From NCBI RefSeq assembly GCF_001590795.1, contig NZ_JXDL01000001.1:6924999-6988998 (forward strand): 64,000 nucleotides of DNA, read 5' to 3'. The position numbers were made by a program, and so were the translations under genes. How positions within the stretch are numbered: position 1 is the first letter of the stretch; every line of letters starts with the position of its first letter. The notes beneath the pieces are model-generated. The model had not been told where the DNA came from. It did no database searches and was given only the letters and a program-made list of their open reading frames with translations. This document shows positions 31,401 to 43,400 of this stretch, one piece after another. Source of the stretch: Bradyrhizobium sp. AT1. GTDB lineage: Bacteria; Pseudomonadota; Alphaproteobacteria; Rhizobiales; Xanthobacteraceae.

Positions 31401-34400
31401 CAACGATCATTTGTCCGGCGGTGCCGGCAACGACACCTACCGCTTTGCCCGCGGCGATGGCAGCGACGTCATCAACGACAAGGCCTCGTCTACGGCCGAC
31501 CGGCTCGAGATCAGCGGCTACACCGCCGCGGAGATCAGCTTCCACCGCATCGCCGCCGACAGCGACGATGTCGCAATCCGCTTTGCCGGGACCACCGACC
31601 AGATCGTCATCGTCGATGCGCTCGCTGCCAACTCCGCCGGGGTCGAGACGATCGCGCTCGCCGACGGCACGCAGTACACCGTCGCCGATATGAAGCTGGC
31701 GATCCTCGCCAGCCTCACCACCGACGGCAACGACATCATCATCGGCACCGATGGCGCCGATACGCTGGTGGGAGGCAAGGGCAACGATCTCGTCGACGGA
31801 GGTTACGGCAACGACACCTATCTTTATCGCCGCGGCGATGGCGACGATCGGATCAACGCGGTCGGCAAGGGCACGGACGTGCTGAGCCTGACCGACTACA
31901 ACGCCGCCGACGTGGTCTCCGCGGTCCGCGCCGGTCCCGACAGCAACGATCTCGTGCTCACCTTCGCAGGGACCGGTGATCGCGTGGTGCTGACCGACGC
32001 CCTCAGTCCGTCCAATAATCCGTCGTTCGGCCTGTCGGTGCGCTTCGCCGACGGCGCAGTCTGGAATCGCGACGCGATGCGCGCCCGCGCGCTGTCGGAT
32101 ATCGACGGCACTGGCAATGACAATGTCTACGGCTTCGACGGCAACGACACCTTTGCCGCGCGGGCAGGCAACGACCTGCTGTCGGGCGCAGCTGGCGACG
32201 ATCTCTATCAGTTCGGGCGCGGGGCCGGCAGCGACACCATCGTCGATTCCGGAACGAGCGGCACCGACCGGATCCAGATCGCCGACTTCGCCTCGACGGA
32301 TGCCCATGTCGAGCAGCTTTATCGCGGCTCGGATGCCGTCGTCATCCGCTTCACCGGCAACAGCGCCGACAGCCTGACGGTGTTCGATGCGCTTTCGACC
32401 GATGCCAAGGGCATCGAGAGCTACGTCTTCGCTGATGGCGTGGTCTGGACTAAGGAGACCCTGCGGGAGCTGCTGGGCAACCGTGCCCCGACGGCGCTCG
32501 GTGACGGCTTCTTCTCGGTCACCACCGGCGTCGAGCTCGTCATCAAGGCGAGCGATTTGCTGCGCAACGATTTCGACGCGGACGGCGATGCGCTGACGAT
32601 CGTCGGCGTCGACGCGGGCGCTTCCGGCGTTGCCACCATCGATGCCCAGGGCAACATTCACTACACCGCGACCAACGGCTATTACGGCTCCGCCTCGATC
32701 AGCTACACGATTTCCGACGGCCACAACGGCTTCGCCACGGCTTCGGTCGATCTCAAGGTGCGGCCGGTCGCAACCGCCTATCCGGATACGGGCTTCACCG
32801 TCGCCGAGGACGGCTCGCTGGTGATCCGAGTCGAGCGGCTTTTGGCCAACGACCTCGACGGTGACCGCATGATCGTCGGCCAGGTCTATCAGGCCGTCAA
32901 CGGGACGGTGGCGCTGGCCAGCGACGGCAACATCACCTTCACGCCCAATGCCGATTTCAACGGCACCGCCGAGTTCAGCTATGTCGCGAACACGCCCGAA
33001 GGCGGCCGGGCCGAGGCGAAGGTGACGATTCAGGTCACCGCGGTCAACGACGCGCCGGTGGCGCATGACGATACGATCGATGCGACGCTCGAAAGTACGG
33101 GCTTCACGCTCGATCCGAGCACGCTCAGTGCCAACGACACCGACATCGACCACGACGGCCTCACGGTGCAGTCGGTGATCTCCAACGCGGACGTCACCGT
33201 GGCGATCGGTGACGATGGCCTGATCCATGTGACGCCGCGCGCCTATTTCTGGGGCAGCGCTCACTTCGACTACGTCGTCGCAGACCCCAGCGGGGCGACC
33301 TCGACGGGCCGGGTCAACTTCACCGTTACGCCCGTCAACGATCCGCCGGAGCTGCACGACGATCGCTTCGAGACGACCGACAACGGCGATCCGATCCGCG
33401 AGGACAATCCGATCGTGATCGGGGCCGATCGGCTGCTCGCCAACGACATCGAGCACGACGGCGAGACGATGACGCTCACTGCCGTCCGCAACAGCCATGG
33501 CGGCAACGCCGTGCTGCTCGAGAACAACACCGTCCTGTTCACGCCCACGCCCAATTTCAACGGCGATGCCTGGTTCGAATATCAGGTGGACGACGGTCAC
33601 GGCGGAACCGCGTGGGCCCGCGCGACGCTGGCCTATCAGGCGGTCAACGACCTGCCGGACGCCCGCAACGACAGCTACACCGATCAGACCCTGCCGTTCC
33701 TGCGCGGCACGGAAGACCATTCGATCGAGATCCCGATCATCGAGCTGCTCAAGAACGACAGCGATATCGAAGGCTTCGCGGTGCAGTTCGAGAGCGCCGG
33801 CAACGCGGTGCATGGGGATATCACCGTCACCGATCACGGCACGATCATCTTCACGCCCGATGCCGATTTCTGGGGCGAGGCGACGTTCAGCTACCTCGTC
33901 CGCGACAACGAAGGTGCGGTCGATGGCGCCACCGTCACGATGTGGTTCGAAAATGTCGGCGACGCCCCGCCGGTCGCGCATCGCGACGTCATCTATGTCA
34001 ACGAAGATATCCCGACCGTCATTCCGATTGCGACGCTGCTCGCCAACGACACGGATGTGGACCGCGATCCGCTCCGCTTCCTGGGCTGGCGGCTGTCGAC
34101 GGCGGGGGATGCGCTGGTGTTCGGGGGCGATGCGGGCCAGAAGCTGAACGGCACGATCGAGTTCGACGCCGACGGCAACCTCGTGTTCACGCCGAACCGG
34201 GACGCCAGCCAGAGCTCCGGTTTCGTCTACGGGGTGACCGATGATGCCGACGGCTCGGCCGAAGGCTATGTCGACATCATCATCGTCCCGAGCAACGACG
34301 ATCCGACCGTCGGCCAGGACGAAGGCTTCATCACGCCGCTCGACGCGCCGCTGGTGCTGCGGGTTACGGATCTCTTGAAGAACGACTACGATATCGAGCA

Positions 34401-37400
34401 GGCCGATCACGACGGCGACGGCGTGATCGACGACGACCTCGACAACCCAAACCGCGCCCGCCCGGCCTTCGTCGGCGTCGACGGCGTCTATGATGCGGAT
34501 GCGCTCGCGCTCGGCCAGCGCGTGCCGCGCGGCACCGCCGAGGTGGTCGACTGGAACGGTGAGAAGTTCATCATCGTGCACTTCCCGGACGGTTTTACCG
34601 GCCAAGTCGCAGTCGAGTACCGCATCGCCGACACCGATGGCGCGACCGACACCGGCTTTGCGATGGCGTCGGTGGCCGACAGCTATAACGGCCTTCTGCG
34701 CGGCACGGCGAAAGCCGATTACCTCGTCGGCACCGAGGGCGCGGATCTGATCCAGGCGCTCGGTGGCAACGATTTCGTGCTGGGCGGCGGCGGCAACGAC
34801 AGCATCGAAGCCGGCAACGGCGACGATCAGATCGATGCAGGCGCGGGCGACGACTGGATTGACGCCGGCGACGGCGCCGATCGCATCACGGGCGGCGACG
34901 GCTATGATACCGTCACCTTTGAGAACTCCGACTTCCTCGTGCGTGCAGACCTCGAATCGCGTGTCGGCCAGGGCGGCTACGCGCAAGGCGACACCTATAT
35001 CGGCATCGAGGCGCTGATCGGCTCGCAATATGCCGATCAGCTCGGCGGCGATGCCGCCGACAACCGGCTCGAAGGCCGCGACGGCAACGATCTCCTGGAG
35101 GGGCGCGCCGGCAACGACATCCTGCTCGGCGGCGCGGGCGACGACATCCTGAACGGCGGAGCAGGCGCCGATTTGCTCGACGGTGGCCTCGGCAACAACA
35201 CGGCCGATTACAGCTTCGGTGCGACCGGCGTGTCGATCTCGCTGGCCTCAGGCACCGCCCATGGCGGCGACGCCGAGGGCGATGTTCTGACCGATATCCA
35301 GAACCTGACCGGTACCGATGTCGACGACACGCTGGAAGGCGATGCGCTCGCCAACATCCTGTCGGGCGGCCGCGGCGACGACATCCTGATCGGCAATGCC
35401 GGCGACGACACCTTGATCGGCGGCCGTGGCGCGGACCAGCTGATCGGCGGCGACGGCATCGATACGGCCGACTACACGCTGTCGACCGAAGGGGTCATCG
35501 TCGACATGGCCAACGGTGCCGCCGGCGGCGGCGACGCGCTCGGCGATACCTTCTCCGGGATCGAAATCGTCCAGGGCTCGTATCAGGACGATACGATCAG
35601 CGGCGACGCCGGCGACAACCGCATCCGCGGCGGACGTGGCGCTGATATCATCGACGGACGCGGCGGTTTCGACATCGCCGATTACAGCCGTGCCGACGAG
35701 GGCGTCGCGGTCAATCTGGCGACTGGCCTCGGCACCGCTGGCGAGGCGGCCGGCGACCAGCTCTCCTCGATCGAGATGCTCGTGGGCTCGCTCTGGAACG
35801 ATCAGTTCACCGGCAGCGCCGGCGACGACAGGTTCCAGGGTCTTCGCGGCAACGATGCCATCGCCGGCGGGGCCGGCTCGGACACCTACCTGTTCGGCCT
35901 CGACGACGGCCAAGACGTCATCACCGAGCAGGGAGCGGAGACCGACACCGATCGCCTGGTGCTGTCGTCGGCGATCGCGCCGAAGGACGTCTCTGTCATC
36001 CGCGAGGGCAACGACCTCCTGCTCGAATTCGAGCGGCAGGACGGCTTCCTGATCGATACCGTGCGCGTCACCGATCATTTCCTCGGCGCCCAGAGCGGCA
36101 TCGAGGAAGTCGTGTTCGCTAACGGCACGGTCTGGAATCGCGACCGGATCGATCAGCTGCAGCAGCTCGGCCGCCTCAACGCCGCCGACGATATCGTGCA
36201 TCTCGGCGTCGAGGACGAGCCGGTCGTGATCGACCCGGCGACCCTGTTCGCCAACGATGGCGACAGCGCGGTCAATTTAACGCTCGCCGGTGTCGGCAAC
36301 GCGGTGAACGGCACCGTGCGCGTGCGCGAGGACGGCAAGATCGAATTCCTGGGTGCGCAGAACTACAATGGCGATGCCTTCTTTAACTACACCGTCCGCG
36401 ACCAGTTCGGCCGCGAATCCACGGCCCGGGTCGAGGTCGATCTTGCGGCAGTCAACGACGCGCCGACGGCGGTGGATGATGCGCTGGTCTACGGCGTCGA
36501 GGACCAGATCCTGCGGATCCGGATAGACACGCTGCTCGCTAACGATTTCGACGTCGACGGTGACGCCGATCTGGAAGGCCTGCACATCGTTTCGATCGCG
36601 CCGCTGACCAACACGTCCGGACAGGCGATCGACAGCTACAAGGACACCGACTACCGGTTCGAGGGCAGCAACGTCTCCGCCCGGCTGGATGGCGACTATA
36701 TCCAGTTCAAGCTGCGCCCGGACTATTTCGGCGCGGCAGGCTTCGTCTACACGCTGGCCGATGCCAGCGACGCGACCTCGACCGCCAAGGTCGAAATCTC
36801 GATCTCGCCCGTCAACGACGCACCCCGCGATCGCGACACCTATCGCTGGATCCGTCTCGGCCAGGATACCACCGTTACGGTCGCCGATCTGATGGCGAAC
36901 ACGTACGACATCGAGGGCGACAGCTTCACCTTCGTCGGCCTGCATGGCGGTCTCGACAACAACCCCGCCAACAATGGCAGCCTGGTGTTCGACCAGGCGA
37001 CCGGCACCATCACCTTCACGCCGGCCTCCCTCGGCCAGGCCAGCATCGAATATGACGTGATCGACGCGCGCGGCGCAGCGGCGACACTGACCTACGATTT
37101 CAAGGTCAAGCCGCTCAACGACGCGCCGAAGGCCTACAACGATTATGGCTACCGGACGCTCGAAGACCAGATCCTCGTGATCGATCCGGCGACGATCCTC
37201 GCCAACGACACCGACGAGAACGGCGACACGCTGGTTCTCGACAGCATCGCCCGGTTCGCCGATGGCGGTAAGGTGCGCCTGCGCGACGACGGCATGATCG
37301 AGTTCCGGCCGACGCCGGACTACAACGGCGCCGCCGGCTTCCAGTACACGATCAGCGACGGCCATGGCGGCACCGCAACCGCCTATGTCGCGATCACGGT

Positions 37401-40400
37401 GCTGCCGCGCAACGAAGCTCCGGTCGTGCGCAACGACTATGTCAGCGGCCTCGAAGACGGTCCGCTGTTCGTGATCCCCGGCGAGGCCTTCGGCAACGAC
37501 ATCGACGCGGACGGCGACGTGCTGTTCTTCAAGCGCTCGACTGTGCTCGGCGTGATCGACCACCGCTATCTCTCGGCCGGCTACGAGGTCAGCGCGGCCC
37601 TGGCCGACGGCTCGGCGCTGCCGTCCTGGCTGCAGTTCGATGCCGCCACCATGCGGTTTGCGGGGTCGCCGCCGGCCGGAATGGATCCGCTCTCCGTCGA
37701 CGTCTGGCTGCGCGATCCCTCCAATGGACGGATCTTCAACACTCGCTTCGAGCTCACGGCAGGCGACATCTCGGGCGGCTTCGATGCCAGGACCGATGTC
37801 CTGAAGGGGTACGAGATCCGCTCCGCCTTCGCGGTCGATTACGAGTTCGACGCGTCCGATCTCGATGCGGACACGACCGTCGCGGCCACGCTCGCCGATG
37901 GCTCCGTGCTGCCGTCCTGGCTCAGCTTCAATGCCCAGACGCTGCAGTTCACGGGAACGCCGCCCGAGGGGACGACGGACCCGATCAGCGTCCAGCTCAC
38001 CTTCACGCATCCGGCCGCGGGTGGCGGCAGCCCCAAGACCTTCACCGACAGCATGACGCTGGATCCGGCGACGCTGCCGGCCGGCGTCAGCTATGACAGC
38101 CAGATCGCGCTGCTCGACACCAGGAGCGGGACGGTTTCGGCCTCGATCATCGGCGGCCGCCCGTTGCCGGATTGGCTGTCCTTCGACGCCGCGACGCGCA
38201 CGGTCAGCCTGAGCGGCTTCGCGCCGGATACGGATGCGCAGCTGGCGCGCCTGCAGGTCGTGTTCACGCCGACCCCGCGCGTGCTTCCCGACGGGACCTA
38301 TGCGTCGAGCAATCGGGGCTTCACGCTGGAATTCGTCGTCGATCCGCACGGCGATCTCGCGAGCCAGATGACGGCGATCAACCAGGCGCTGGAAGGCGAT
38401 TCCTATTTCGCCGGCCAGGGCCTGTTCGCGCTGGACCTGAAGGGCGCCGGTGCGATCACCGCGACGCGCGAGAGCGGCGCGCCGCTGCCGGACTGGCTGA
38501 GCTTCGATCCGGCGACCTTTACCTTCTCCGGCATGCCGCCGGCCAACTGGGTCGGCGCGCTGCCGGTCCGCCTCGATATCGCCGCCGGCAACGGCCATCC
38601 GGCGATGTCGATCATCACCGAAGCCGTGGTCGACGACACCTTCAAGATTTCGCCGTTCCCGATCTCCACGGTGGTCTCGCCCGAGCAGATCAACGTCACG
38701 GTTCCTACCGACTTCAACGGCACGGTTGTGCTGAGCTACGACGCGACGGACGAGAAGGGCGGCGTCTCCGGCACTCCGGCGCTGATCTTCTACGACGTGA
38801 AGCCGACGCGTGAGCGGCCGGACGCCGCGGTCGACAATCTGACGGGACGCGAGGGCCAGACCACACGCTTCGCGGTGGTCGACCTGCTGCGCAACGACTT
38901 CGATCGCGACCGCGACGCCTTGCGCATTCTGTCGCTTGGGCAGCCGGCCAATGGCTCGCTCGTCATCGAGCTCGCCCACGCCAATATCGCGCCGCCAGCC
39001 GGGCTCGGCCAGCTCGACGGTGCGGTCTGGAGCGCGACGCTGGCCGACGGCTCGGCGCTGCCGGATTGGCTCACCATCGACAGCGCGACCGGTGCGCTTT
39101 CGGGCGATGTGCCGCTGGCATTCGCTGTGAATCTCGACATTCGCTTCACGCGGACGCTCGGCGGCGACAGCCAGAGCGCAACCCTGAGCCAGCATTTCGA
39201 CGGCAATGCCGGGGCCTTCGCCGTCTATACGCCGGCGGATGCCTTCTCTGGCGATGACGGCTTCAGCTATATCGTGACCGACGACCACGAAGGTCCTTCG
39301 ACCGGCGCGGCCGTCGTGCATGTCGCCGCTGTCAACGATCCGCCGACCACGGTCGAAGATACGGTCGCGGCGATCGAGGACACGCCGCTGCTGATCGATC
39401 CGGCGACGCTGCTTGCCAACGACTACGACGTCGACAACAACCCGATCCGCTTCGTCGATGTCGCCAACGCGAGCCATGGCACCGTCAGCTTCGACGGCAC
39501 CCACATCGTGTTCACGCCCGACCACAATTTCGAGGGTGTCGCCTCGTTCGAATACATCGTGACCGACGACACCAACGGCTCGAGCACGGGCAAGGTCAAG
39601 GTCAACGTCGCCTCGACCAACCGCGCGCCGATCGCGGCGAGCGACGTGTTCGCGACCGACGAGGACACGCCGCTCGAGTTCACGACGGCCGACCTTCTCG
39701 GCAACGACAGCGACGCCGATGGCGACACCATCACGTTCCAGTCGCTGTCACGCAGCGCCGGCAACGGCCGCATCATCGAGCTGCCCGATGGACGCTGGCA
39801 GTTCGTGCCGAACGAGAACATCAGCGGCGCGGTTAATTTCAGCTACACGGTCTCCGACGGCCGCAAGACCTCGACCGGTACCGTGACGTTCAACGTCGCC
39901 GCGGTGAACGATGCGCCGATCGCCAATCCGGATGGAGCCGGGACGGCCAACGATCCCCAGGGCGTGTTCAGGACGACCCAGGACCAGGCCATCACGATCG
40001 ATTTCGCCGCGCTGATCGCCAACGACCGCGACGTCGAAGGCGACAGCTTCGAGATCGTCGAGGTGTTCGACGGCGACCAGGGCACGGTGATCCGCGTCGG
40101 CTCGACCGCGGTCTTCACGCCGAACGCCGGCTATATCGGCGATGCCGGCTTCCACTATCGCGTCACCGACAGCCATGGCGCTTCCAGCGTCGGCTTCGTG
40201 ACGCTGCTGGTCGCGCCCAACGTGCCGCTGCCGATCCCGGTGTCGGATGTCGGCTTCGAGGTGCTCGAGGACGGCTTCATCGACATCGACCCCGCCGCCC
40301 TGATGGCGAACGACGTTGCGCCCGAGGGATCGACCCTGACCTTTGTCGGGCTCGAAGGTGCGGAGTTGCTCGCGAATGGAAAATATCGGGTCACGCCGGC

Positions 40401-43400
40401 CGCGAATTTCAACGGCGAGCTGGTGCTGCACTATTCCGTCAAGAACGAGCAGGATTTCGCGGTCTCGACGACCGTGACGATCAACGTATTGCCGGTCGCC
40501 GACGCCCCGGTCGCGCGCCCCGATACGCTCGACATGCGCGAGGATTCGCCGCTGACGCTGTTTGCGAGCCAGCTGCTGGCCAATGACAGCGATGCCGACC
40601 AGCAGGCGTTCGTGCTCACACGGATCGTGGCAACCTCGGGCGTGACGGTCGCCGATCTCGGCTTCGGTCAGCTTCGGATCACGCCGAATTCCGATTTCAA
40701 CGGACCGGCATGGTTCGACTACGAGATCGAGGATTCCACCGGTCTGACCGCGACGACGCGGGTCAATATCAACGTAGCGGCGGTCAACGACGCGCCGGTT
40801 ATCTCCGCGGTTCCCGTGCTCAAGGGAACGGAGGACCAGCACTTCAGCGTTGCCCTGCCGGCTGGCTTCGTTACCGACTTCGACGGTGACGCGCTGCTGG
40901 TCGAAATCCGAGGCAAGGGCGGCGCGGCGCTGCCGGCCTGGCTGACCTACGACCCGCAGACGCGGGTGCTGAGTGGCGATCCACCCGCCAATTTCAACGG
41001 CACGGTCCAGCTCGAGATCGCAGCATTCGATGGCACTGCTCAGACTGTGCGGGAGTTGCTGGTGTCGATCGCGCCGGCCAACGATGCACCGGTGCTATCG
41101 GTGCCGCTGGTCGACGTGTCTTCATCCGAGGATGCGCTGCTCTCGATCGAGATCCCGGCCGGCAGCTTCACCGACCCCAATGGCGAGCCGCTGACCTATT
41201 CGGCGACGCTGGCCGACGGCAGCGCGCTGCCGTCCTGGCTCGGCTTCGACGGTACGACTTTCACCGGCACGCCACCGGCGGATTTCAACGGCCATTTCGA
41301 TGTCCTGGTGACAGCCAGCGACGGCGCACGCTCGGCGAGCGACGTCTTCCGCGTGACCATCACGCCGGTGAACGACGCGCCGGTGGCGACGCAGCCCTTG
41401 GCTGACGTGTCGTCGCCGGAAGATGCTCCGGTCTCGATCACGATCCCGACCGACAGTTTCGCGGATGTCGACGGCGATGCACTGGTCTATTCCGCGACGC
41501 TGGCCGACGGCAGCGCGCTGCCGTCCTGGCTCAGCTTCGACGGCACGACCTTCACCGGCACCCCGCCGGCGAACTACAACGGCGCGATCGACATCAAGGT
41601 CGTCGCCGGCGACGGTGCGCTTACGGCGAGCGATGTGTTCCGCCTGACGATCACACCTGCCAACGATGCGCCAGCGTTGGCGCAGCCGCTGGCCGATATC
41701 GTCTCGCCGAAAAACGTCCGCGTCACGATCTCGGTCCCGGCTGGCAGCTTCGCCGATCTCGATGGCGATGCGCTGGCACTGACGGCAACACTGGCCGACG
41801 GCAGCGCGTTGCCGTCGTGGCTGGCCTTCGATGGTGCGACCTTCACCGGCACGCCGCCCACCAACTACACCGGCGCGATCGACATCAAGGTCACGGCGAG
41901 CGACGGGTCGCTCACGGCGAGCGACGTATTCCGCCTGACGATCCCCTCGGTGAATAACGCGCCGGTGGTCTCGATCCCGCTGCCCGACGTCTCCTCGCCG
42001 GAAGACACCGCGGTGTCGGTGGCGATCCCGGCCGGCAGCTTCACCGACGTCAATGGCAACCGGCTGAGCTACACGGCGGTGCTGTCCAGCGGGGCCGCGT
42101 TGCCCTCCTGGCTGACCTTCGACGGCACCACCTTTACCGGCACGCCGCCGGCCAACTACAACGGCACGGTCAGCATCAAGGTCACGGTCAGTGACGGCGC
42201 GTTGTCGGCCAGCGACATCTTCGTGCTGACGATCACGCCCGTAAACGATGCGCCCGTGCTGGCAGTCCCTCTGTCCGACGTCAATTCGGCGGAGGACGCC
42301 GCGGTCTCGTACACGATCCCCACCGGCCGCTTCACCGATGTCGACGGAAATCCGTTGACCTATTCGGCCACGCTTGCGGACGGCAGCCCGCTGCCGTCCT
42401 GGCTAACGCTGACCGGCACCAAGTTTGCCGGCACGCCGCCGCTCAACTTCAACGGCGCCATCGACATCCGGGTCACCGCGAGCGACGGTACGCTCTCGGC
42501 CAGCGACGTCTTCACCCTGACGATCACGCCGAAGAACGATGCGCCGGTGCTGTCCGTGCCGTTGCCCGACGTGACGTCGCCGGAAGATACGGCGCTGTCG
42601 ATCGCGCTTCCCGCCGGCAGCTTCACCGATGTCGACGGCGATACGCTGACCTACACCGCAACGCTCTCCACCGGCGCGGCGCTGCCGACTTGGCTGAGCT
42701 TCGACGGCACGACGTTCACCGGCACGCCGCCGGCGAATTACAACGGTACGATCAGCATCAAGGTCACCGCGCGCGACGGCGCATTGGCGGTCAGCGACAG
42801 TTTTGCACTGACCATTACGCCGGTGAACGACGCGCCCGTGGTTGCGGTGCCGCTGTCCGACGTCAATTCGGCGGAGGACACCGCGATCTCCTACACGATC
42901 CCGGCCGGCCGCTTCACTGATCCGGACGGCAACACGTTGACCTATTCGGCGACACTCGCGGATGGCAGCCCGCTACCGTCCTGGCTGACGCTGACCGGCA
43001 CCAAGTTCACCGGCACCCCGCCGCTCAACTTCAACGGCGCCATCGACATCCAGGTCACCGCGAGCGACGGTTCGCTGTCGGCCAGCGACGTCTTTACGCT
43101 GAACATCACGCCGAAGAACGACGCGCCGGTGCTGGCCGTGCCGCTTCCTGACGTGTCGTCGCCGGAAGATACGCCGCTGGCGATCACGCTTCCTGCCGGC
43201 AGCTTCACCGATATCGACGGCGACACGCTGACCTACACGGCGACGCTCTCCACCGGCGCCGCGCTGCCGACCTGGCTGAGCTTCGACGGCACCACCTTCA
43301 CCGGCACGCCCCCGGCGAACTACAACGGCACGCTCAGCATCAAGGTCACTGCCCGCGACGGTGCGCTGACGGCGAGCGACATCTTCGCGCTGACCATCAC

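Noticed and set aside
31213..39525. Further long minus-strand open frames (31213-35028 and 36277-39525)
   Set aside because: Same artefact of GC-rich repetitive coding DNA; no domain or start signal.
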